Shown: positions 8,075-17,682, counted from the stretch's first letter. The stretch is DNA of 64,000 nucleotides from Arthrobacter antibioticus (GCF_030063205.1 NZ_JASISQ010000005.1:205488-269487), one strand, 5' to 3'. Program-made: numbers and translations. The notes: generated from the sequence alone by a model not told the origin.

Positions 8075-8113
8075 AAATGCACCCTCCGATGAAACATCGA
8101 GGGGTGCATTTTC
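8075..8113 (-). terminator. Hairpin downstream of tRNA-Ser(GCU)
   Basis: Arms around 8075-8090 and 8096-8112 (AAATGCACCCTCCGAT and its near reverse complement) enclose a GAAAC-type loop. It lies immediately 3' of the tRNA gene on its strand and probably ends that transcript. Confidence 0.6.
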
Positions 8114-8117
8114 TCTG

Positions 8118-8206
8118 CGGAGACGGGGAGATTTGAACTCCCGGTGGAGTATAACCCCCACACTTCATTAGCAGTGAAGCCCATTCGGCCGCTCTGGCAC
8201 GTCTCC
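8118..8206 (-). tRNA. tRNA-Ser (anticodon GCU)
   Basis: An 89-base class II tRNA. The acceptor stem is GGAGACG paired with CGTCTCC, plus discriminator G. The anticodon loop CTGCTAA gives GCU, reading AGC/AGU. A long variable arm and the T-loop GTTCAAATC are present. No CCA is encoded. Confidence 0.95.
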
Positions 8207-8210
8207 AGCA

Positions 8211-8237
8211 CTGGTTAGGGTAGAAGCCCCTAACCAG
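8211..8237. terminator. Hairpin between the oligopeptidase gene and tRNA-Ser
   Basis: Perfect 10-bp arms CTGGTTAGGG (8211-8220) and CCCTAACCAG (8228-8237) flank a 7-base loop. It lacks a T-tract. The position, just after the minus-strand oligopeptidase gene ends and just before the tRNA, suggests a transcription boundary. Confidence 0.45.
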
Positions 8238-8297
8238 CATCCCAAACTTTACCCAGTAAAGGCCCTGCAAAGCAAAACGAAGGGTGGGGCGCCTCGT

Positions 8298-10448
8298 TTA
8301 GAGGCCGCCATTGAGCGCCCGCCACAGAAATTCATGCGAGGCCGTGTGCAGCCTGGCGGCCTGCTTATTGTTTCCAGCCCCGGCATGGCCGCCCTCTAGC
8401 GCTTCATGGAACCATACTGGAATGCTCATCGATTCCATCCGAGCGGCCATCTTCCTCGCCTGCACTGGCCCCACCCGGTCATCCGATGTGGCTGTCCAAA
8501 TGAAAGTGGCCGGGTACGTTACATCGGCACGCAACAGGTGATACGGCGAGAACGTTTTGATGAACTCCCACTGCTGGGGCACATCCGGGTCGCCGTATTC
8601 GGCGATCCACGAGGCCCCCGCGGAAAGCTTCGTGTAACGGCGCATGTCCAACAGCGGAACACCGCAGGAAACTGCCCCAAATAGTTCCGGATACACGGTG
8701 AGCATATTTCCCACAAGCAACCCACCATTGCTGCCGCCAGCGCATCCCAGTCTCGATGGCGAGGTGACCTGGCGTGCAGATAAATCGCGGGCAACCGCGG
8801 CGAAATCCTCGTAGGCCCGGTGCCGGTTTTCCTGCAGGGCTGCCGTATGCCAGGTGGGTCCGTACTCGCCACCGCCACGGATGTTGGCCACCACGAACAC
8901 CCCGCCGCGCTCCAGCCAGCTGCGTCCCACGGCGCCGCTGTAGGCGGGTGTGCGTGAAACCTCGAACCCGCCGTAGCCGCTGAGCAGGGTTGGATTGGCG
9001 CCGTCGAGCATGAGCTCCTTTGGGCCCACTTGGAAGTAGGGCACTTCTGTTCCGTCAGCGGAGGTGGCGAAGTGCTGCTCTACGGTGTACTTTTCGGCAT
9101 GGAAGAACGACGGCGCCGCCCGCACCAGCATTGCCGGCTCACCCGCAGTGCCGATGGGTTGGATGCCGGTGGGTTGAGTCCCGATGGGTTGAGCGCCGGT
9201 GGGCGCATCAACAGTGCCGCGGTACAGGGTGGATGGGGTAAGGAAACCGGAAGCGAGAAGCCAGTAATCGTTGCCCTCGGCGGTGGCTTCGTCGTCGACG
9301 GCGTAAGCGTCCACAGAGTGCAGGGCAGGACAGGCGTCCAACTCGGTTGCAGCCCAATCTGAGGCGGGGTCAACCACTAAAATTTGTGAGGACACATCAG
9401 ATAATAAGTTCAACAGAAGAAAGTCCTTGGTCCAGCTCCAGGACTGCAACGACTGCGCCGGAGTCGGGTCAAAGATGGTGTGAAATTCTCGGTTGCCAGC
9501 CATAAACGCTTCTAGTTCAATGACCAGCAGGGTACCGGGTGCGTACTCTTCGCCGGTGACGCAGAACGTGGTTCGCGGACGCAGCAGCAGCCACTGGTGG
9601 TGCAGTGAGAGCGCCATGTCATTGGGCACATCGATGTGCACCCAATCCTCGCCAACCCGCAGATAGCTGCGGCTATTGTAGAAATCCAAGGCGTCGTGGG
9701 CAACATCTCGTTCATATCCGGGGGTGCTGCTGTGCGAGACTCCACCGCTGAGGTGGGTCAATGGAACATCGAATATGGGCTGTTGTGCCGCCATCTCCGT
9801 TAGCGACTCGCCCCTGCGAAGTACCCGTGTGGCGGCAGGGTAGGAGGAGGCGGTCATGGAGCCCTTCCCTGTATCGGTACCCACATACAGGGTGTCTATA
9901 TCGAACCAACTCAGCCTTGTCTTAGCCGGCGGCAAAACGAAACCGTCGGGAACAAAAGTGTTCGTGGCAAGGTCAAACTCACGGTAGGCAACCGCATCGC
10001 CCCCGTCGGGGGACAGGGCGATCATGGCATGGCGGTACTCCTCGCCTGGGGCCGGGCGCAGCAGTGAAGCGCCGGCCCAGAGCCACTGGGCGTCTTCGGC
10101 TACGCATAGCGCGTCAATATCCAGTAGTACCTGCCACTGCGGTGTGGCACTGAGATAGCTCTCCCACGTAGTGCGGCGCCAGAGCCCGCGTGGGTTTGTT
10201 TTGTCGCGCCAAAAGTTGTAATACCAGTTCCCGCGCTTAGACACCATCGGAATCCTGTCTACCGAATCCAGCACCTCAAGAACCGAGGCCTCCAGCGCTG
10301 AATAGGCCGGGTTTACCAATGCGGCATCCGTGCGAGCGTTGCGCTTACGGACCCAAGCCATGGCATCGTCGCCGTGGATGTCTTCAAGCCACAGGAATTC
10401 ATCCGTGGGTTGGTCTGCAATTTTCAAGGGTGTGGCAGCTTCAGTCAT
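8298..10448 (-). CDS. Prolyl oligopeptidase family serine peptidase (S9A)
   Basis: About 716 residues. The N-terminal beta-propeller domain starts with DEFLWLEDIHGDDAMAWVRKRN, the usual S9A entry motif. The C-terminal alpha/beta-hydrolase domain has GYGGFEVS, NIRGGGEYGPTWH, the nucleophile motif GGSNGG near residue 571, Asp in ATSDDRVGP and His in EGGHAG. It cleaves short peptides after proline-like residues. No signal peptide is visible, so it is probably cytoplasmic. I prefer ATG 10448, which has GGAG and a TAGGAT seven bases upstream; ATG 10457 and GTG 10472 are alternatives. Four 15-base repeats (9150-9209) add a QPIG/QPTG-rich segment in the propeller that looks like a private insertion. 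Confidence 0.9.
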   Translation of the reverse strand: MTEAATPLKIADQPTDEFLWLEDIHGDDAMAWVRKRNARTDAALVNPAYSALEASVLEVLDSVDRIPMVSKRGNWYYNFWRDKTNPRGLWRRTTWESYLSATPQWQVLLDIDALCVAEDAQWLWAGASLLRPAPGEEYRHAMIALSPDGGDAVAYREFDLATNTFVPDGFVLPPAKTRLSWFDIDTLYVGTDTGKGSMTASSYPAATRVLRRGESLTEMAAQQPIFDVPLTHLSGGVSHSSTPGYERDVAHDALDFYNSRSYLRVGEDWVHIDVPNDMALSLHHQWLLLRPRTTFCVTGEEYAPGTLLVIELEAFMAGNREFHTIFDPTPAQSLQSWSWTKDFLLLNLLSDVSSQILVVDPASDWAATELDACPALHSVDAYAVDDEATAEGNDYWLLASGFLTPSTLYRGTVDAPTGAQPIGTQPTGIQPIGTAGEPAMLVRAAPSFFHAEKYTVEQHFATSADGTEVPYFQVGPKELMLDGANPTLLSGYGGFEVSRTPAYSGAVGRSWLERGGVFVVANIRGGGEYGPTWHTAALQENRHRAYEDFAAVARDLSARQVTSPSRLGCAGGSNGGLLVGNMLTVYPELFGAVSCGVPLLDMRRYTKLSAGASWIAEYGDPDVPQQWEFIKTFSPYHLLRADVTYPATFIWTATSDDRVGPVQARKMAARMESMSIPVWFHEALEGGHAGAGNNKQAARLHTASHEFLWRALNGGL
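9150..9209. repeat. In-frame 15-bp tandem repeat inside the oligopeptidase gene
   Basis: Four consecutive 15-base units of the form GCCGATGGGTTGGAT / GCCGGTGGGTTGAGT encode five-residue units on the minus strand, seen as QPIGT-QPTGI-QPIGT. Because the unit is a multiple of three, copy changes would not break the frame. It lies on a loop of the propeller domain. Confidence 0.8.
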
Positions 10449-10546
10449 AAGCTCCATCCTAGGCACCGTCACAGGGAGGCCCGCCGCGCTCTCTGGCCAA
10501 CCGTGCGTGGCCCGGCCAATGGGCGAGCATCAGTTAAGCTCAAAGG

Positions 10547-12490
10547 GTGGAATCTTTGGGCACGCAGACGGTGGTTATTGTGGGGGCGGGACCCCGCGGG
10601 ACTTCCGTCATGGAAAGATTACTGGCCCACCATGGGAAAAATACCGACTCCCAGCCGCTGCATATCCACCTTGTAGACCCGTTTCCCCCCGGTGCAGGGC
10701 ATGTTTGGCGCACCGCACAATCCCGCCTGTACCTGATGAACACGCCAAGCTTTTTCCCCACACTCATCACGGATCAAGGAGTGAGCGCCCCGCCGTTGGC
10801 CGGCTGCAGCTTCAACGAATGGCGGCTAGCCCAGCAGAGTACACCGTGGCAGAAGCTCAGTGAGGACGATGAAACCGAACTTGCCGCACTTGGGGTAAAG
10901 AACTTCCCTAGCCGCGCACTGTACGGGCGCTACTTGAGCTGGTGTTTTGAGCAGCTAGTTCAAGCTATGCCCGACGGCGTCACACTCACCGTCCATTGTG
11001 CTGAAGCCAAGCGGGTGGCCAGGGACCACGAAAACGGTGGGTTCGCCGTCGTACTTCTTAACGGGACCAGCCTGCGTGCCGATCAGGTGGTGCTGGCGCT
11101 GGGACATGTGGAGTCCAAACTTAACCCAGCCCAACGCGAATTGCGTGACGACGCCCGCGTTCACGGACTGACGTACCTGCCACCGGCGGTGCCCAATGAC
11201 GTGGACTGGGCTCAGCTTCCTGCCGGTGAAACTGTGCTGGTGCGCGGGATGGGACTTAACTTTTTTGACGTGCTGGGTCAGTTGACGGAGGGTCGCGGGG
11301 GAACATTCGAGCCCACAGGCAGGCCTGCCGGGGACGCGCTGCACTATGTTGCTTCGGGCAAGGAGCCGGTCATTGTGGGGGCCTCGCGCCGGGGCACTCC
11401 GTACCGGGCAAAAACGGAGCTGGAGAGCCACTATCCTGCCAGTATTACCCTGCGGTTCTTGGGCGAAGATGCCGTGGCTGCGATCCGGGCTCTGGGGGCA
11501 ACTGCCGGTTTTGACCATGACATTTGGCCACTGCTGTACCGCGACGCCCTCTGGGCCTACTACACAACGCTGGCCCGGACCAGCCCCGATGCCATCACGG
11601 CGCAACTGTTACCTGAGCTGGATGCGCTGCTGCATTCCGGGTTGGACGACGGGGATCCCGGGTGGCCGCAACGGCTCAAGGAGCTTTTGGCAACGCACGT
11701 GCAGGATGAACATATCCTTGATTTGTTGGCGTTGGCTCGGCCTTTGTCGCGGCACAGGCGTCGCCCTGGAGCTGGTCACCGTTTCACTTCTCATGAGCAG
11801 ATGGATGCAGCGGTTTTGGAGTATCTTTCAGCCGATGCGGCTGGCTCCGCCCGCGGTGAAGACGATCCGGTAAAAATGGCCATCGGGGCTTTGAACGCCG
11901 GGCGTGCCATCATCAAGTCGCTGGTGGCGGACCGAGGCATTACCGAAACTTCGTGGCTGGGGGAGTTGCGCGGCTGGTTTGAAGGTTTCGTTGAGGGGCT
12001 GGCCAGTGGTCCTCCGCCTGTTCGCATGGAGCAGTTGGCTGCGCTTGTACGTGCCGGAGTGGTCCACTTTGCCGGACCCGATCCGCTCTTTCGTATCCAG
12101 CACGGAGTGTTTACGGTTGGTTCGCCGTGGGTTGCTGCACCCCCGTGGGAAGCCCGGTACTTGGTAGAGGCGTTGGCACCGGCCAATCAGGTACAGGACA
12201 GCGGTTCAATTCTGCTCCGAAACCTGTTGGCTGATGGTTTGGCACGCCCTCGTCTCATGCTGGCTTCCGACGGTGAAGCTGTTGCCACCAGCGGGTTGGA
12301 CGTCTCGGCTCCGCCCTACAGGCCCCTGGATGGTACGGGCGTTCCCGTGGCCGGGTTGTATGTACTGGGCCTACAACTCTCTTCCGTACAGTGGGGCACC
12401 GCGATCGCCGCCGAAGCCTCGGCGATTTACCGCAGCGGCTACCGGACAGTGCTCGATGCTGAGACGATCGCCATGGACATCCTCGGCTAA
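10547..12490 (+). CDS. FAD/NAD(P)-binding domain protein
   Basis: A 647-residue protein starting with a dinucleotide-binding Rossmann motif, VVIVGAGPRGTSVMERLL. It continues with HLVDPFPPGAGHVWR and YLMNTPSFFPTL, the signature of the FAD_NAD(P)-binding family 9 (actinobacterial proteins also called adenylate cyclase-like or HI0933-like in databases). A second nucleotide-binding region reads VLVRGMGLNFFDVLGQLT near residue 230. The C-terminal YVLGLQLSSVQWGTAIAAEA is also conserved in flavoproteins. It is likely an oxidoreductase, substrate unknown. The GTG start at 10547 is six bases after TAAGCT, so it appears leaderless; there is no Shine-Dalgarno sequence. Confidence 0.78.
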   Translation: MESLGTQTVVIVGAGPRGTSVMERLLAHHGKNTDSQPLHIHLVDPFPPGAGHVWRTAQSRLYLMNTPSFFPTLITDQGVSAPPLAGCSFNEWRLAQQSTPWQKLSEDDETELAALGVKNFPSRALYGRYLSWCFEQLVQAMPDGVTLTVHCAEAKRVARDHENGGFAVVLLNGTSLRADQVVLALGHVESKLNPAQRELRDDARVHGLTYLPPAVPNDVDWAQLPAGETVLVRGMGLNFFDVLGQLTEGRGGTFEPTGRPAGDALHYVASGKEPVIVGASRRGTPYRAKTELESHYPASITLRFLGEDAVAAIRALGATAGFDHDIWPLLYRDALWAYYTTLARTSPDAITAQLLPELDALLHSGLDDGDPGWPQRLKELLATHVQDEHILDLLALARPLSRHRRRPGAGHRFTSHEQMDAAVLEYLSADAAGSARGEDDPVKMAIGALNAGRAIIKSLVADRGITETSWLGELRGWFEGFVEGLASGPPPVRMEQLAALVRAGVVHFAGPDPLFRIQHGVFTVGSPWVAAPPWEARYLVEALAPANQVQDSGSILLRNLLADGLARPRLMLASDGEAVATSGLDVSAPPYRPLDGTGVPVAGLYVLGLQLSSVQWGTAIAAEASAIYRSGYRTVLDAETIAMDILG

Positions 12491-12511
12491 AAGAAGTGTC
12501 TGGAGGTGGCG

Positions 12512-12569
12512 GCGTGCCAAACTGGCGACGGCGTATGAAACTTCATAGGCCGTCGCCAGTTTGGCACGC
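12512..12569. terminator. 58-bp near-perfect palindrome between convergent genes
   Basis: The arms 12512-12532 (GCGTGCCAAACTGGCGACGG plus C) and 12549-12569 are perfect 21-base reverse complements. The centre (TATGAA..TTCATA) pairs further. It sits between the + strand flavoprotein gene and the - strand nuclease gene and has no T-tract. It probably acts as a two-way transcription barrier or processing signal. Confidence 0.7.
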
Positions 12570-12587
12570 ACTCGGGTCGCGGAACAG

Positions 12588-15500
12588 CTAGCGGCGAGCC
12601 CCCTTGCGACGGGAGGCAGCGGCAATCCCAACACCGGCACCGACCAAGACAAGCGCGCCTAGACCCAGCGGAAGCACGGTGGCTCCAGTGGAGGCGAGAT
12701 TACCTGAGCCGTTGGGGCCGGCTTCAGAGCCAGCACCAGCGCCTGGGCTTGCACCGGCCGTAGCGCCCGGGTTTGCAGGTGCTGTAGTCGGTACTTCTGC
12801 GGCGGAGGTCACCGGGATGGTGATCGGCAACCGTGCGTAGGTGCCGGCATCGGTGGTGATGGTGAAGCGCCCGGCGTTCAGCTCCTGCGGAACCGTAAAG
12901 TTCAGCGTCGCTGCGCCGTCGCTCACGGGGAAGCTGCCAAGCTCCGCCGGCAGCACCGCTGCGGCCAGAACTGCAAAACCAGTCCCGCCACCACTACCAG
13001 CTGGCTCATAGCGCAACGTTACCTTGGTGGATTTGGTCACTCCCAGGGAGGTCAGATCCAACTTCGCCAGGCCAATGCTCAGCTTCTGACCTGCGCTAAC
13101 TGTGGCAGGGGCATCGATGACGTCCACGCCGCGGCGGGAAAAGTCCGGCGCAATGGGTGCGGTGATGGACTTCTCGCTGAGGTAGGCAATCCAAGCGTCC
13201 CTGTCAATGAGGCCGGAATCCTTGGTGTTGGCTCCGTCGCTAAACACACGGAAGTTATCCCCGCCCGTTACCAGGAAGCCGAACGTGCCCACACGGTAGG
13301 AACGCTCAAGTTCCAGCGGTGCACCGTTGATGACCACGGAGGTGATGTGATCGCCGAGCTCACGGGTGGAATCGTAGGTGTAGTCCATATTGTCGGACAG
13401 GCCGAGGTTCAGGAACGGGCGGCTGGGGATGGTGCCGTCAGCGTTGGTCTGCCACTGCTGCTCCAGCATGGTCTTCACCTGGGCTCCGGTGAGGGAGGTT
13501 GTGTACAGATTGTTCACGAACGGAAGCACGGCGTTGGCATTGCCGTAACTGATAACGCCGTCGGCAACGCCCTCGTTCTTGTACAGCAGATCCGCGCGGA
13601 GCCCGCCTGGATTGACGACGCCGATCTCAGCTCCGCCGGTTTGCTCCGCCTTGAGTGCCTCCAAGAGGGCGTTGCCCACCAGGTTGCCCAGTGCGGATTC
13701 GCTGGCACGGTCGTCACGGGAGTACTTGCCGGTGACAGGATCGAGGGTCTGCGCCGTGGTGATGTCGGCGGTGATCTCGCCTACAGGAACGCTGCCTGCA
13801 ACCTTGGCGTCAGCCAAAGCCTTGTTAACAATGGCCTGGACTTCTTTCACTCGCGGGAACTCGGCCGCGAGAGCGGCATCGTCCTCTGTGGTGCGGGGAA
13901 CGATCTGCTGCGTGTAGGCGGTCACCGCATTGGTCTGCGCATCTACGAACAGCTGAACCTGGCCAATGTTCTCCCCGTAGCTCCCGGTTTGGAGGATGGG
14001 GCGGGTTTTCAGGGCTGCATCAGCTGAAACGCCCGGGATGGGTGCGTCCCACGCGTACTGTTTGTGCGTGTGGCCGGTGAAGATGGCGTTGACCAGCGGA
14101 CTGGTGTTATTGACGATGTTGGCGAATGCGCCACCGCCGGCAACTTCCTCTTCAAAGGTTGCGCCGTCGGGTGTTCCCATGCCTGCGCCCTCGTGGAATT
14201 CGGCCACGATGACATCGGCGAGCTTGCCGTCGGCGATCTTCTTGGCCACACGGTTCACAGCCTCAACAGGATCTCCGAACTCCAGCTGGGAGATCCCCGC
14301 TGGAGTCACCAAGGTGGGCGTTTCTTGCGTAATGGCCCCAATGACAGCCACCTTCACACCGTTCACGGTGATGATCTTGTACTCATCAAGCACCGGTGTA
14401 GTGGTGCCCTTGGCGTACACATTCGCGCCCAGGTAGTTCCACTTGGCGGCCTCGGTTACGCGCCCGTCAAGATCGGTATAGCCCTTGTCGAACTCATGAT
14501 TTCCGACGGCGGATGCGTCAAGTCCCAGCGCGTTCAGCACATCGATTGTGGGCTTGTCTTCCTGTGAGGCAGAAGCGAACAAGCTGGCACCTATGTTGTC
14601 ACCGGCCGCTAGAAATGCTGTGTTGGCATCGCCTGAGGCCGCGCGCAGTTGCTCCACCGTACCGGCAAACTTCACAGTGTTTTTATCGATGCGGCCATGG
14701 AAATCGTTGATGTTCAACAAGTTGATTTCCTTGGTGCCCACCGGCTGCATGGACATGTTCAGGCCTACCAGCACGGGATCGTGGTCGGAGGCGGAGAACT
14801 GATCCGGTGTGTAGAAGTTGGTGATATTGGTGTTGTACCGGCTGTAGCCCATGGCGACAGATTCGGCAGAGTTGATGTTCCAGATATCGGCGCCTGTGAT
14901 AAGTGAATTAGCGGCAGGAGAGGCCAAGATGTGATCCAGCGAGCCAACCATGCCACCGTAGCTGTAGGAGTGCTTGCCCGTTTTAGAGTTCTGGCCCACA
15001 TAGCCGGCATCTTTCATGACCATGATGGGATCTTCAAAACCGTAGGCATTGAAGTCACCCATCAGCAGCACCTTGTTGGTTTCCTGCACCTGCTGCAAGT
15101 CGGTGGAAAACTTTACCAAGGCCGTGGCCTGTGCGGTACGTGCCTTGTTGGAGTTTCCTTGGCCCTCATCGTTATCGCCTGGAAGGGCGGAACCCTTGGA
15201 CTTGAAGTGGTTGACAATCAACAGGAGCTTGGTGGAGTCAGCGGCTCCGATCAGCTTGAAGGACTGAGCCAGCGGTTGGCGGGCCACACCCGTGAAAGCC
15301 GCATCGTCCAAGATCACTGAGTCACCGACGGGTACGGCAACGTTTTTCTTATAAATGAACCCGGTGCGGATGACATCTTCGTTAGCTAATGCGGGGCGTG
15401 TGGCCGGAGACTTGGCGAAGGCCCACGTATCCGGAGTCTTTTCATTCAGGGCTGCAACCAACAGGGACATGGCGTTGTCGCGGTCCTTGGAGAACTTGGC

Positions 15501-17348
15501 GGAGTTTTCCACTTCTTCCAGGGAAAGAACATCGGCTCCGGAAGCGGTGATTCCGGCAACGATCTTGTCTTGTTGCCGTTTGAGGTTCGCCGCGTCTGCG
15601 GCACCGCGCTGCGGGCAGCCCGTCCGGACTGAGATGTTGTTTCCATCCCGATCTGAGTAGAACTGGCAGCTAGGGTTTTGATCGCCCGTGGTGGGGAAGT
15701 AGTTCTGCACATTGAACGAGGCAACTTTCAAGTTACCGCCAACGGCGATTGGTGCGGCTGCACGGGTGTTGCCGAACGCGATGGGCTGCACGGTACCCGC
15801 ATTTTCGGGGGTAAGGGCCTCCAGCGGCTGGAATTTATAGGCGTTGTTGCGATTGTCAAAAATGACAGGAGCAATGAATTCAGACGTGGAGCCAACCCGC
15901 ATGGGGGTGGCTTGGCTGAGCCACGGAAGTGGCGATGAGGAGCCAGGAGATTTCAGGAAACCCGTACTGGCTCCGTCGTCGAGCCTGATGGATCGGGCAG
16001 CATTCTCGGCAACCGTGGCCTCGTAAGCAGAGGATCCAAAAGGAGCCACGGCTGTGGGCTGAACCAACGCTGTGGTTCCCGTGGCCAGGCCCAGTTCGCC
16101 GTAGTTGTTGAGGGAGTAGTTGTCGGTAATGGTGAACTCGCCCTGCGGGGCCACCAGCATGCCTTCGAGGGTTTCACGTCCGGTATCAGTAGCCGGAACC
16201 GCAATGACTGCGGCCTTGACGGCTACCGCAGCTTCGGTCAGCGGTGTCATACCGCCGTCGGGGACATCGATCTCCGTTGTTGTGTTGGCGTCTTTGGCAC
16301 CTCCAAATTCCTTGACGAGGCCAGTAACTTTTACGTAGTCACCAACTTTCACTGAACCAACAGTGGCAGGAGAGTAAACGAACACGGCCTCGGAAGCCTT
16401 GTGGGTGGCCAGATCAAGGTCACCGCCGGTGCCGGGGGTCTGGATGAAGTAGCCGCTGAAGCCGCCGGTGGGGTAAGCCGCGGTGACTATGCCCTTGGTG
16501 GTGACATTGGTGCCTTCCAATGGGCTCTTGGCGCCTTCGCCCTGGATCTCGGCGATGGTCTTGGACCCGGAGTCATCGGGTTCCGGGAGTGGTTCACTGC
16601 CGCCCTGCGTACCTGTGGGGCTGGGATCTTGTTTGCTGAAGTCAGCCGTGTTGTTGTCTGTGTCGGCGAAGGTGGTGCGGTTTAACGATGTGGTGACGCT
16701 GGCTGTCGGGGCTGCCGCGGTCTCAAAGGTGTTGGAGAGTCCATAGCCCAAAAGATCCACTACGTTGGCAACGTCAATCAGCGAGCCGGTGGCAAGATCA
16801 GCCGGCAGTTTCTCAGCCTTGTCGGAGAGGATCAGCGTGCCACCCTTACCGGAGAAGGCAAAGCTGCTGGAGTCTGAATCAACGGCGGGCAATTCCCTGC
16901 CGGCGTCTGCGTTGGAGTTACCTTTGATCAGGTAGTAATCATTGGCCTTGATGGTCCCGGAAAGCGCAGTGAGGCCGGTAGGCGCCACTGTTCCCGTTGC
17001 TGAACGGTACTGCAACGACCAGCCGTCAAGGCTGATATCCGCCTCGGTGGGGTTGTACAGTTCAACGAACTTATTTTTATAGACGGCGTTGGTACTGCCG
17101 CCATTGAGATATGCCTCGTTGATCACCACAGCAGGTGCGGTGGCGGATAGGGCGGCGGCTGCGGCCGGTGGCTCTGCCGAAGGGCCGGCTGAGGGGAGGG
17201 GCTCGCTTGGCTTAAGCTCCGACGTCGTGCTGTCAGGGCTTGCAGGTTCACCAGTAGCCATAGCGGGTGAGATTGCCAATGGTGCCGCGGCTAGACCAAA
17301 CGCCAGGAGGGCGCCCAATCCTGCCTTGATAAGGGTATTGCTCGTCAT
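12588..17348 (-). CDS. Cell-wall-anchored ExeM/NucH-type nuclease fused to 5'-nucleotidase
   Basis: A 1586-residue secreted protein. ATG 17348 gives a clean signal peptide ending ISPAMA; an ATG 39 bases upstream only adds a non-hydrophobic tail. Domains in order: lamin-tail domain (about 65-190, VVINEAYLNGGSTNAVYKNK), OB-like ExeM domain (about 265-400, IVTAAYPTGGFSGYFIQTP), endonuclease/exonuclease/phosphatase domain (about 536-855, VASFNVQNYF to SDHDPVLVG), 5'-nucleotidase metallophosphoesterase (from about 874, LLNINDFHGRID, GNHEFDKG, FTGHTHKQY) and 5'-nucleotidase C-terminal domain (YRVGTFGFLVTGGDNF). A Pro/Gly/Ala-rich spacer leads to LASTG, a hydrophobic helix and RRKGARR, a class E-type LAxTG sortase signal. 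It should degrade extracellular DNA and release phosphate or nucleosides at the cell wall. Confidence 0.88.
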   Translation of the reverse strand: MTSNTLIKAGLGALLAFGLAAAPLAISPAMATGEPASPDSTTSELKPSEPLPSAGPSAEPPAAAAALSATAPAVVINEAYLNGGSTNAVYKNKFVELYNPTEADISLDGWSLQYRSATGTVAPTGLTALSGTIKANDYYLIKGNSNADAGRELPAVDSDSSSFAFSGKGGTLILSDKAEKLPADLATGSLIDVANVVDLLGYGLSNTFETAAAPTASVTTSLNRTTFADTDNNTADFSKQDPSPTGTQGGSEPLPEPDDSGSKTIAEIQGEGAKSPLEGTNVTTKGIVTAAYPTGGFSGYFIQTPGTGGDLDLATHKASEAVFVYSPATVGSVKVGDYVKVTGLVKEFGGAKDANTTTEIDVPDGGMTPLTEAAVAVKAAVIAVPATDTGRETLEGMLVAPQGEFTITDNYSLNNYGELGLATGTTALVQPTAVAPFGSSAYEATVAENAARSIRLDDGASTGFLKSPGSSSPLPWLSQATPMRVGSTSEFIAPVIFDNRNNAYKFQPLEALTPENAGTVQPIAFGNTRAAAPIAVGGNLKVASFNVQNYFPTTGDQNPSCQFYSDRDGNNISVRTGCPQRGAADAANLKRQQDKIVAGITASGADVLSLEEVENSAKFSKDRDNAMSLLVAALNEKTPDTWAFAKSPATRPALANEDVIRTGFIYKKNVAVPVGDSVILDDAAFTGVARQPLAQSFKLIGAADSTKLLLIVNHFKSKGSALPGDNDEGQGNSNKARTAQATALVKFSTDLQQVQETNKVLLMGDFNAYGFEDPIMVMKDAGYVGQNSKTGKHSYSYGGMVGSLDHILASPAANSLITGADIWNINSAESVAMGYSRYNTNITNFYTPDQFSASDHDPVLVGLNMSMQPVGTKEINLLNINDFHGRIDKNTVKFAGTVEQLRAASGDANTAFLAAGDNIGASLFASASQEDKPTIDVLNALGLDASAVGNHEFDKGYTDLDGRVTEAAKWNYLGANVYAKGTTTPVLDEYKIITVNGVKVAVIGAITQETPTLVTPAGISQLEFGDPVEAVNRVAKKIADGKLADVIVAEFHEGAGMGTPDGATFEEEVAGGGAFANIVNNTSPLVNAIFTGHTHKQYAWDAPIPGVSADAALKTRPILQTGSYGENIGQVQLFVDAQTNAVTAYTQQIVPRTTEDDAALAAEFPRVKEVQAIVNKALADAKVAGSVPVGEITADITTAQTLDPVTGKYSRDDRASESALGNLVGNALLEALKAEQTGGAEIGVVNPGGLRADLLYKNEGVADGVISYGNANAVLPFVNNLYTTSLTGAQVKTMLEQQWQTNADGTIPSRPFLNLGLSDNMDYTYDSTRELGDHITSVVINGAPLELERSYRVGTFGFLVTGGDNFRVFSDGANTKDSGLIDRDAWIAYLSEKSITAPIAPDFSRRGVDVIDAPATVSAGQKLSIGLAKLDLTSLGVTKSTKVTLRYEPAGSGGGTGFAVLAAAVLPAELGSFPVSDGAATLNFTVPQELNAGRFTITTDAGTYARLPITIPVTSAAEVPTTAPANPGATAGASPGAGAGSEAGPNGSGNLASTGATVLPLGLGALVLVGAGVGIAAASRRKGARR

Positions 17349-17387
17349 GTCTCCAACTCTCGAAAGTGCGGCACGTCCTTGTGCCAT

Positions 17388-17682
17388 GAGTGATGATGAA
17401 CCTCAGTTCTCGATTAAGGAAAAAATGCGAACTAATCCCCCGACCAATCCTGCAGGAACGTGTTTGAGCTAAACACATAGAGGTGAGTCAGTCATGAACG
17501 GAACCTTGCGGTCAAGTAAACCCTGCATGGTTGTTAGGAATTGGTTGTGATTGTCAACGAACGTGAGTTTGCCCAGGGGTTAAATGAGCCAGTGTTCGAT
17601 TGCCTGACCTTTGGGCTAGGACGTGATTGGGGCTCCTCGGGCCGGGTCCTCAGACGGGGCGGCGGGCGCGTACCAGATAAAG
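17388..17682. other. Intergenic stretch, no gene seen
   Basis: Upstream region of the nuclease gene. I find no supported coding frame or repeat here. It must hold the nuclease promoter on the minus strand, but I cannot place a convincing -35/-10 pair. Confidence 0.4.

Noticed and set aside
10955..11605. 216-residue open frame on the - strand
   Set aside because: Antisense shadow of the FAD/NAD(P)-binding gene, no motif.
13347..14027. 226-residue open frame on the + strand
   Set aside because: Lies wholly antisense to the 5'-nucleotidase part of the surface nuclease, has no ribosome binding site and no family motif.
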